Below are positions 1 to 5,249 of a stretch of DNA of 6,826 bases, piece by piece. Positions within the stretch are counted from its first letter, which is position 1; every line of letters starts with the position of its first letter. The position numbers and the translations under genes were made by a program. Origin of the DNA: an uncultured Acidobacteriota bacterium (GTDB lineage: Bacteria; Acidobacteriota; Terriglobia; Terriglobales; Acidobacteriaceae); the NCBI GenBank assembly GCA_903932385.1, contig CAIZGA010000557.1, positions 1 to 6,826 on the forward strand. The letters are read 5' to 3'. Below the pieces are notes generated by a model, which did no database searches, had not been told where the DNA came from, and saw only the letters and a list, made by a program, of their open reading frames with translations.

Positions 1-23
1 CCGCTGGCGCCGGAATTAGACAT
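1..23 (-). CDS. Possible start of an unidentified gene leaving the left edge
   Basis: On the minus strand an ATG at 23-21 opens a frame that stays open to the edge and reads MSNSGAS. A purine-rich AGGAAGAAGGG at 44-34 lies 10 bases upstream, a reasonable Shine-Dalgarno placement, and a promoter-like pair of hexamers lies further upstream at 81-109. Seven codons are too few to name a product. The call rests only on these signals being in a sensible order and on the 135 bases after the acyltransferase stop holding no other gene. It could be coincidence. Confidence 0.4.
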
Positions 24-80
24 TTGACTTGAACCCTTCTTCCTGTGCTGAAACAATTTTCCCGTTTATTCGGAAACTAT

Positions 81-109
81 AGTATCGCTCACCGGGAAAG
101 CCTGTGCAA
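81..109 (-). promoter_or_regulatory. Possible sigma-70-type promoter reading toward the left edge
   Basis: Read on the minus strand, TTGCAC (109-104) and GATACT (86-81) are separated by exactly 17 bases, which fits a housekeeping -35/-10 pair. Transcription would start near position 74, giving a leader of about 50 bases before the candidate ATG at 23. The -10 overlaps a perfect 8-base palindrome, ACTATAGT, at 76-83, which also contains a shifted TATAGT hexamer. Neither hexamer is a full consensus, and such matches occur by chance. Confidence 0.33.
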
Positions 110-158
110 ATGACTGGAAATTGCCTTCATGCTCGTCTGCGGCATCCATTTTGCAATA

Positions 159-1280
159 TCAGGAGACGAAGTGTCGCTTCAGCCGCAGGAAGGGCTGCTC
201 AAAATATCTGTAGGAAAGCGCAGCCACCAGCAACGTAATTGGAATACAGACTACGAGCCGTAAAAATGCGAGCACTTGCGGACTGCCATGCGGCGCCAGA
301 TGAACGGAAATCTGCACGAAGAGCAGCGACAACAGTATGTGGTAGACATACACGCCATAACTGATGACGCCCAGTTGCCGCAGCCAACCGATGGAGAAAA
401 TTTTGCTCACCCACACGTTGGTGATGCACAGGCACAGCAGCGACACGAACATCAGCGTAAGCAACAGCAGACCCAGCGTGAACATCAGTGGAGGATCAAA
501 CTCGAAAGTGCCGCTGCGCCAGCCGATGGCGAGCACGCCGAGCAACGAAACGAAAAATATTGTCGGCGAAAGCCGCGTAAACCGCTGCCATGCCACTTCC
601 CCGCCACGCATCTCCAGCGCCAGCCAGCCACCGGCCGCCAGAGCTCCGGCCTGACTTGGAGAAAACTCACCCATGTTCTGCCAGTGCATCCAAACACACA
701 GGCAGCGGAAGCAAAGTGACGCAATAAAAACGGCGAGGCACAACCAACTGGCGACCCGACGGTTTGGCATCCATTGCAGAACAAACGGCCAGACCAGATA
801 GAACTGTTCTTCCACCGCCAGACTCCAATAGTGATAGAAGACCAACGTGCCGATGGTGGTGTTGAGTGCAATGCCGGGCACGTTCTGCATATATCCGGCC
901 AGAACCAGTACGCTGTGCGTGGCCAGCGGTGTTGGATAAATCCATATGCCGATGATGGCCGCTACCAGCAGGCTTAGATAATAGAGCGGGAAAATTCTCA
1001 ACACGCGACGCAGATAAAAATTACGCCACCAATGTTTGTGTCCGCGCGTATCCTGCAGGATGCCGGTAATCAAAAAACCGGAGAGCACAAAGAACAACGT
1101 AACGCCAGACCAGCCGAGTTTGTTCGCTTCACCAATCAACCGCAGCACTGGCTGCCGGCTGGTGGCCCCGCCCGCGTAATGAAACAGCACGACCAACGTC
1201 ACTGCCAGCCCACGCAATCCATCCAGCTGAGGAAAGTGGTGTTTGCTGGGTACGGTGCCGAATTCAGTCCGCGGATCCAT
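159..1280 (-). CDS. Acyltransferase-3 family integral membrane protein (OafA/YrhL-like)
   Basis: Predicted to move an acyl group, often acetyl, onto a sugar of a surface polysaccharide, glycolipid or secondary metabolite at the cytoplasmic membrane. The acceptor cannot be told from sequence. The 373 residues match a bare AT3 domain without a C-terminal SGNH hydrolase. Family marks in order: LDGLRGLAV (19-27), in which Arg23 and His34 form the R-X10-H pair considered important for acyl transfer; FFVLSGFLI (63-71); RRVLR (91-95), containing the RXXR motif; WSLAVEEQFYLVWP (152-165); YGVYVYH (308-314); and SYRYFEQPFLRLK (356-368). About ten hydrophobic segments alternate with short loops. I chose the ATG at 1280 because GGAGA lies 7 bases upstream. 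A GTG immediately before it (1283-1281) is only 4 bases from that site. It lies 63 bases downstream of dedA on the same strand, so the two may be co-transcribed. The family is certain, the substrate unknown. Confidence 0.93.
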   Translation of the reverse strand: MDPRTEFGTVPSKHHFPQLDGLRGLAVTLVVLFHYAGGATSRQPVLRLIGEANKLGWSGVTLFFVLSGFLITGILQDTRGHKHWWRNFYLRRVLRIFPLYYLSLLVAAIIGIWIYPTPLATHSVLVLAGYMQNVPGIALNTTIGTLVFYHYWSLAVEEQFYLVWPFVLQWMPNRRVASWLCLAVFIASLCFRCLCVWMHWQNMGEFSPSQAGALAAGGWLALEMRGGEVAWQRFTRLSPTIFFVSLLGVLAIGWRSGTFEFDPPLMFTLGLLLLTLMFVSLLCLCITNVWVSKIFSIGWLRQLGVISYGVYVYHILLSLLFVQISVHLAPHGSPQVLAFLRLVVCIPITLLVAALSYRYFEQPFLRLKRHFVS

Positions 1281-1343
1281 CACAGCGTCTCCAATTTCTC
1301 ACAGACATTAGGCTGCTCTTTGAATCACAATTCGTTCTGGCTG

Positions 1344-1964
1344 TTACTCAGCATGCACGCGGTTTTTCCAGTGGCTCCAGATGAACCATACCGCGCCGAC
1401 AAGAATCGCCACTTCTACACCGAGATGGAAGCGATGGAATGTCTCTTTGAATACAGGATTGGTCTGCCACTGGCTGCCGAGCTTCATACCGACATATGCC
1501 AACACATAGCACCAGGGCCACGATCCAAGAAAGGTGTAGATATGGAAGCGCACCTGGTTCATTTTGGCCACACCCGCGGGAAAGGCAATGAAGGTCCGCA
1601 GTATGGGCAGCATGCGACCCAGCAGCACGGCGATGGAACCGAAGCGCGCAAAGAAGTGGTCCACGCGGTCCAGGTCATGCTTGGTCAGCAGAACATAGCT
1701 GCCGTAGCGTTCCACCATGGGGCGGCCACCCTTGGCGCCAACCCAGTACGCCGGGATGGAGCCGAGGTTGGAGGCCAGTGACGCCACCGTGGCCAGAATC
1801 ACCAGTTGCCACTGCGAATGCGCCAACGCATACCCGGCCAGCGGCATAATGATTTCCGACGGAATGGGAACGCAGGCGGATTGAATAGCCATCAGCAACA
1901 CCACGCTGAGGTAGCCGCCGCCTGTGACCAGTTCGACTAGAAGGGTAAAGATTTTCTCTGACAT
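1344..1964 (-). CDS. DedA family (SNARE-associated/VTT domain) membrane protein
   Basis: DedA proteins are inner-membrane proteins linked to envelope homeostasis. Some members move undecaprenyl phosphate or phospholipids across the membrane, and several need the proton motive force. The 206-residue length is typical. Visible family marks are the VPIPSE motif with Glu37 (32-37), a Gly/Ala-rich PLAGYALA stretch (41-48), NLGSIPAYWVGAKGGR (66-81), and the signature GRMLPILRTFIAFPAG (116-131), with Arg117 and Arg123 in the positions of the conserved functional arginines, followed by Met135. Hydrophobic stretches lie near 15-35, 52-75, 107-130, 143-160 and 183-198. The ATG at 1964 gives the normal N-terminus. 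The frame stays open far upstream, but that part is antisense to hemQ and is not family sequence. The ribosome binding site is weak: GTG or TTG codons 6 and 3 residues upstream are possible alternatives. It is divergent from hemQ and precedes the acyltransferase. Confidence 0.93.
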   Translation of the reverse strand: MSEKIFTLLVELVTGGGYLSVVLLMAIQSACVPIPSEIIMPLAGYALAHSQWQLVILATVASLASNLGSIPAYWVGAKGGRPMVERYGSYVLLTKHDLDRVDHFFARFGSIAVLLGRMLPILRTFIAFPAGVAKMNQVRFHIYTFLGSWPWCYVLAYVGMKLGSQWQTNPVFKETFHRFHLGVEVAILVGAVWFIWSHWKNRVHAE

Positions 1965-2030
1965 GCTCTGCAAGTATTTCACGCCCCGCGCCCGTTTGTT
2001 ACTCTTGAAGAGATAGAGGTTATCCAAAAT
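1965..2030. promoter_or_regulatory. Divergent dedA/hemQ intergenic region
   Basis: These 66 bases separate the start codons of dedA (left) and hemQ (right), so promoters for both must lie here or reach into the neighbouring coding regions. The hemQ ribosome binding site is AGAGGT at 2015-2020, 10 bases before its ATG. A perfect odd-centred palindrome, CTCTTGAAGAG, sits at 2002-2012, close to the middle of the space and just upstream of that site. I cannot identify confident -35/-10 pairs in either direction. The palindrome could be an operator or chance. Confidence 0.5.
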
Positions 2031-2795
2031 ATGTCTGCACACCCCGCCGCATCTGCTCCTGAAACTGCCGCCAAGCCGCAGCACGACCCCGCCGCCAAGC
2101 CGGCCGTCCGCCGCCAGATTGTCTGCTTCACCTTTTACCGCGTGATGCCGGAATGGCGTCGCCTGCCCGCCGATGTGAAGGCCGAGCACAAGCGCGCCTT
2201 TGTCGCCGTGATTGATAAATGGAAAAAGCCCGGCGAGTTCATCTCCATCACCTACTCTGTGGTGGGCGTACGCGGCGATGTGGACATGTGCCTGTGGAGC
2301 ATCTGCTACTCCGTGGATGAGATCAACCAGATGCGCGCGGAACTGCTGGCCACACCATTGGGTGGCTACCTGACCGTACCGAACAATTACCTTTCCATGA
2401 CCAAGCGTTCGCAGTACCAGATTGACCACGAAAGCGCTCCCGAAGATGACGCTCGCGGAGCCATTCGCCCGGGCGGCCAGAAGTACAACTTCGTCTACCC
2501 CTTCGTCAAAACGCGCCCCTGGTACCTGCTGCCACTTACTGAACGCAAGCGCATGATGGACGAACACATCCGCGTCGGCCTGAAGTATCCGCGCGTCAAG
2601 CTGAACACCACCTACTCCTTCGGCATTGACGATCAGGATTTTGTTGTCGCCTTCGAATCCAACTATCCCGAAGACTTTGTCGATCTGGTGCAGGAACTGC
2701 GCGAGACCGAAGCCAGCATGTATACGCAGCGCGATACACCGATGTTCTGCTGTGTTCGCATGCAGCCGGCCGAGACGTTGAACCTGCTGGGATAA
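2031..2795 (+). CDS. hemQ: Heme-dependent peroxidase-like HemQ / coproheme decarboxylase (chlorite dismutase family)
   Basis: HemQ (ChdC) uses hydrogen peroxide to decarboxylate iron-coproporphyrin III to heme b, the last step of the coproporphyrin-dependent pathway, in the cytoplasm. After a low-complexity tail of about 26 residues rich in Ala, Pro and Lys, the family domain runs from RQIVCFTFYRV (28-38) to the end. Marks of HemQ are YPFVKTRPWYLLP (156-168), with Tyr156 and Lys160 matching the catalytic Tyr and nearby Lys of the Firmicutes enzymes; the following MMDEHIRVG (175-183), where His179 fits the proximal heme ligand; and FGIDDQDFVVAFE (197-209). The position of the distal Arg of true chlorite dismutases, Gln in Firmicutes HemQ, appears to be Leu191 here. 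This argues against chlorite dismutase activity. No other Met lies before residue 39, so the ATG at 2031, with AGAGGT 10 bases upstream, is kept. nth follows after 2 bases, and the heme-precursor operon lies just beyond it on the other strand. The family is sure; the HemQ role is well supported but inferred. Confidence 0.92.
   Translation: MSAHPAASAPETAAKPQHDPAAKPAVRRQIVCFTFYRVMPEWRRLPADVKAEHKRAFVAVIDKWKKPGEFISITYSVVGVRGDVDMCLWSICYSVDEINQMRAELLATPLGGYLTVPNNYLSMTKRSQYQIDHESAPEDDARGAIRPGGQKYNFVYPFVKTRPWYLLPLTERKRMMDEHIRVGLKYPRVKLNTTYSFGIDDQDFVVAFESNYPEDFVDLVQELRETEASMYTQRDTPMFCCVRMQPAETLNLLG
2067..2102 (+). repeat. Short direct repeat in the hemQ N-terminal tail
   Basis: The 12-base unit GCCGCCAAGCCG occurs at 2067-2078 and again at 2091-2102, an offset of 24 bases (8 codons). 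It encodes AAKP twice (residues 13-16 and 21-24 of HemQ). Because the offset keeps the reading frame, the tail may have grown by an in-frame duplication or slippage. Confidence 0.75.
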
Positions 2796-2797
2796 CC

Positions 2798-3502
2798 ATG
2801 CCCAAGCCCGTTGCCAAGTCGGCGAAGAAAGCTGTTGCCAAAAAAGTACCTTCGGCAAAAGAGCTACGTTCGCCGGAGCGCGTCAAAGAAATCCTGCAGC
2901 AACTGGGCAAAACCTACCCCAACGTGGTGTGTGCGCTCACGCATCGCAACGCGTGGGAACTGGTCGTCGCCACCATCCTCTCCGCGCAGTGCACCGATGT
3001 TCGCGTGAACATGGTGACGCCGGAGTTGTTCCGCATCTTTCCCACGCCGAAAGATTTTGCCAATGCGCCGCTGGCCGCGATTGAAGAATCCATCCGCTCC
3101 ACCGGCTTCTACCGCAACAAGGCAAAGTCCATTCAAGGTGCAGCGCGGCTTCTAATATCCGACTTCAACGGCATTGTTCCAAAGACCATGCCGGAACTGC
3201 TGCGCCTCCCCGGTGTGGCGCGCAAGACAGCCAATGTTGTTCTTGGCAGCTGGTTTGGAATTGCCGAGGGCGTCGTGGTGGACACACATGTCTTCCGCAT
3301 CAGCCATCGGCTGGGTCTGGCCAAAGGCAACACGCCGCAGAAGGTGGAGCAGGAGTTGGTGGAGATTCTGCCACGTTCGCGCTGGATTGCCTTCTCGCAT
3401 GAAATCATCCACCATGGCCGTGCCATCTGCGTCGCACGCAAACCGAAATGCGCCGAGTGCCCACTGGATGACCTTTGCTACGCGAAGGATAAAACCATCT
3501 AG
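2798..3502 (+). CDS. nth: Endonuclease III, [4Fe-4S] DNA glycosylase/AP lyase
   Basis: Base-excision repair enzyme that removes oxidised pyrimidines and nicks the resulting abasic site by beta-elimination. The HhH-GPD fold is clear. LSAQCTDVRVN (61-71) is the usual early motif. The helix-hairpin-helix LPGVARKTANVVL (137-149) carries the catalytic Lys143, and VDTHVFR (161-167) carries the catalytic Asp162. The C-terminal iron-sulfur loop has Cys211, Cys218, Cys221 and Cys227 in the standard C-X6-C-X2-C-X5-C spacing. At 234 residues it is longer than the E. coli protein (211) because of an N-terminal tail of about 25 residues with seven lysines in the first 21. There is no later in-frame Met before the domain, so the tail appears genuine. 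The ATG lies 2 bases after the hemQ stop, with only a weak GGGA-like ribosome site inside the end of hemQ, which suggests co-transcription and translational coupling. It converges with hemD, 24 bases away. Confidence 0.97.
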   Translation: MPKPVAKSAKKAVAKKVPSAKELRSPERVKEILQQLGKTYPNVVCALTHRNAWELVVATILSAQCTDVRVNMVTPELFRIFPTPKDFANAPLAAIEESIRSTGFYRNKAKSIQGAARLLISDFNGIVPKTMPELLRLPGVARKTANVVLGSWFGIAEGVVVDTHVFRISHRLGLAKGNTPQKVEQELVEILPRSRWIAFSHEIIHHGRAICVARKPKCAECPLDDLCYAKDKTI

Positions 3503-3526
3503 CGTTATGAAGTTGGGGTGAGAGAT
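3503..3526. other. Convergent nth/hemD gap without a visible terminator
   Basis: Only 24 bases separate the nth stop (TAG) from the hemD stop (TAA on the minus strand). No GC-rich hairpin followed by a T-run is visible on either strand in the gap or at the gene ends beside it. The two transcripts may overlap at their 3' ends or end by a Rho-dependent or extended mechanism. Confidence 0.6.
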
Positions 3527-4309
3527 TTACTGCTGCGCAAAATATTTTTCCAGCGCATCCACCAGGCCGGGTATCGTGTGCTCGACAGCTTCAATATCGG
3601 CAGTAAATCCAATCTGCTGTAAAGTCTTTGAAGTCACCGGGCCGATGGAGGCCAGCGCGATTTCCTGCGGCATCACCGCTCCGCTGCGTTCCAGCAGTTG
3701 AAAGAAATGCTGCGCGGTGGAAGAACTGGTGAAGGCAATCGCATGCGGCCCGCTTTCCGGCTGCGAGAAAACTTCGCGCAATCGCTCGATTGATCCCTCC
3801 GGCACAACATTACGATAGGCTTCCACAGCAGTTACGACTGCGCCAGCCTGCTGCAATTGCACCAGCAATACATCCCGCGCGCCCTGTGCCTGCGGTAGAA
3901 ATATTTTCTTTCCGCTCACCAGCGGCTGCATCGCTATCGCCAGAGATTCTGCCACAGCCTCCTGCGGCACCAGCGCGACCTTCAGGCCCATCTCTTCAAC
4001 AGCGCGTGCGGTCGCCGGACCGACGACGCCAATCTTCAGATGTGAAAATTTTTCAACGCTGACATCTAATATCTGCATCCGCTGCTGCAAAATCTGCACA
4101 GTATTCGCACTAGTGATGACCAACCAGTCGAATGCATGCAACTGCGAAAGCGCAGCATCAAGCTGTGCGCAATCGTCTGGCGGCATGATTTCAATCGTTG
4201 GGATGGAAATGGTTTCTGCGCCAGATGCCTGCAGCAACGCAGCCAGTTGCGAGGCCTGATGCTGCGCACGCGTGATGAGGATCCTGCGGCCTGCCAGAGC
4301 TGTGCCCAT
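3527..4309 (-). CDS. hemD: Uroporphyrinogen-III synthase
   Basis: Cyclises hydroxymethylbilane, the HemC product, with inversion of ring D to give uroporphyrinogen III, the branch point to heme, siroheme and cobalamin. The 260-residue length fits a stand-alone enzyme. The family is divergent, but the landmarks are present: LAGRRILITRA (5-15) at the start of the first half-domain; WLVITSANTV (62-71); VVGPATARAVEE (95-106); the conserved YR of VEAYRNVVP (162-170); AFTSSSTAQHF (192-202); and ASIGPVTSKTL (220-230). The repeated ITSANTV/FTSSSTA and VGPATA/IGPVTS elements reflect the two-lobed fold. I start at the ATG at 4309, preceded by AGAGG with a 4-base spacer and 7 bases after the hemC stop. 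A longer frame from a TTG at 4354 would overlap hemC and adds a non-family peptide, so I reject it. It is the last gene of the operon seen here. Confidence 0.95.
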   Translation of the reverse strand: MGTALAGRRILITRAQHQASQLAALLQASGAETISIPTIEIMPPDDCAQLDAALSQLHAFDWLVITSANTVQILQQRMQILDVSVEKFSHLKIGVVGPATARAVEEMGLKVALVPQEAVAESLAIAMQPLVSGKKIFLPQAQGARDVLLVQLQQAGAVVTAVEAYRNVVPEGSIERLREVFSQPESGPHAIAFTSSSTAQHFFQLLERSGAVMPQEIALASIGPVTSKTLQQIGFTADIEAVEHTIPGLVDALEKYFAQQ

Positions 4310-4316
4310 TGTGCCT

Positions 4317-5249
4317 CTATTCGAGTGAGAGCAATTTCTTCGCGCCGGAGTCAATCAGGATCTGCGTTGCGATGGCTGCCAGTTCTGACGGCAATTCATT
4401 GTGCGCATGCGGCACACTGGCGCGAACAATCTGCTTGCCATTCGGTGAGGCCACCACGGCGTGCAGCAGCGCGGCATTGCCCTGCTTGCGCGGAACATAA
4501 TGCGCACCAATCGGCGTGGCGCAACCGCCGCCCAGCGCGGCCAGCACATGCCGCTCCGCAGAGACGGCAAAGCGCGCATTGGCATCATCCAAAAATTTCA
4601 GCGCAGCCAAAGTTTCTTCATCGCCGGCGCGGCACTCAATGCCCAACGCACCCTGACCCGGCGCCGGACACATCACTTCCACAGAAAAATATTCGCGCAC
4701 CCATTGCGTCAGGCCCAGACGTTCCAACCCGGCCGCAGCCAATATCAACCCCTGCACCTGGCCTTCGCTCAGCTTGCGCAGACGCGTATCAACATTGCCG
4801 CGGAGTGCAGTGAACTGCAAATCGCCGCGCTGCGCCAGCAGTTGCGACTGGCGACGAAGGCTAGTGGTTCCCACCACGGCATCTTCCGGCAGGTCTGCAA
4901 GCGAATCATGATTCGTTGAAACCAGAACATCGCGCGCGTCCACACGCTGCGGTATGGCAGCCAGTGTGAACTCATGCGCCAACTCCACCGGCAGATCCTT
5001 CAGCGAATGCACGGCCAGATCAACTCGTTTGTCGGCCAGCGCTTCTTCAATCTCGCGCGTGAACAGACCTTTGCCGTCCACACCTGCAGGCGCAGTCACC
5101 ATCGGGTCCTGCATGCGGTCGCCCAGTGTTTTGATAATCGTGATTTCGACCGTGAGCCCCTGCGCGCGCATGGCGTCGGCAATGTGGTTCGCCTGCCACA
5201 GCGCCAGCTGCGACCCGCGGGAACCGATATGAAATGTACGTCCGCTCAA
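4317..5249 (-). CDS. hemC: Porphobilinogen deaminase (hydroxymethylbilane synthase)
   Basis: Joins four porphobilinogen units into linear hydroxymethylbilane in the cytoplasm, using a covalently bound dipyrromethane cofactor. The 310 residues match the usual length of about 310. The cofactor-attachment Cys243 lies in the GGGCATPIGAH motif (240-250). The catalytic Asp85 lies in VHSLKDLP (80-87). The substrate and cofactor arginines are in place: Arg11 in GSRGSQLALWQA (9-20), Arg132-Arg133 in TSLRRQSQL, and Arg150 and Arg156 in LRGNVDTRL. KGLFTREIEEAL (60-71) is also typical. The start is a TTG (5249-5247) overlapping the hemA stop as TTGA. No ATG or GTG lies between it and the in-frame stop at 5270-5268, and AAGGG (5263-5259) sits 9 bases upstream, so TTG is well supported. 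Translation is likely coupled to hemA, and hemD follows 7 bases after the TAG stop. All key residues are present and the gene looks fully functional. Confidence 0.98.
   Translation of the reverse strand: MSGRTFHIGSRGSQLALWQANHIADAMRAQGLTVEITIIKTLGDRMQDPMVTAPAGVDGKGLFTREIEEALADKRVDLAVHSLKDLPVELAHEFTLAAIPQRVDARDVLVSTNHDSLADLPEDAVVGTTSLRRQSQLLAQRGDLQFTALRGNVDTRLRKLSEGQVQGLILAAAGLERLGLTQWVREYFSVEVMCPAPGQGALGIECRAGDEETLAALKFLDDANARFAVSAERHVLAALGGGCATPIGAHYVPRKQGNAALLHAVVASPNGKQIVRASVPHAHNELPSELAAIATQILIDSGAKKLLSLE

Noticed and set aside
120..157. Inverted arms ATTGC/GCAAT with nested ATGC/GCAT after the acyltransferase stop, as a terminator
   Set aside because: The arms are only 4-5 bases with large loops, and no T-run follows, so a stable hairpin is unlikely.
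1281..1343. Promoter for the acyltransferase in the 63-base gap after dedA
   Set aside because: A TAATGT hexamer has only GAATTG at 17 bases and TTGTGA at 14 bases upstream. Neither gives a credible pair, so co-transcription with dedA is the simpler reading.
1032..1781. Plus-strand open frame of 249 codons across the ends of the acyltransferase and dedA genes
   Set aside because: It is antisense to two recognised membrane proteins, encodes a Gln/His-rich non-family peptide, and has the look of a GC-driven shadow frame.
2031..2795. Calling the chlorite-dismutase-family gene a true chlorite dismutase
   Set aside because: The distal Arg required for chlorite chemistry is not seen at the expected place, while the Tyr and Lys of the coproheme decarboxylases are present, and the gene lies beside heme-synthesis genes.
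1965..2858. Long minus-strand open frame continuing upstream of dedA for almost 300 codons, opposite hemQ
   Set aside because: It is exactly in register with the hemQ codons, so it would be closed only by TTA, CTA or TCA codons in hemQ, which are rare in GC-rich genes. The peptide shows no family features, while hemQ is a clear conserved gene.
4310..4354. Longer hemD beginning at a TTG at 4354
   Set aside because: The extra residues are unlike the family N-terminus and overlap hemC, whereas the ATG at 4309 follows AGAGG and begins right before the conserved LAGRRILITRA segment.
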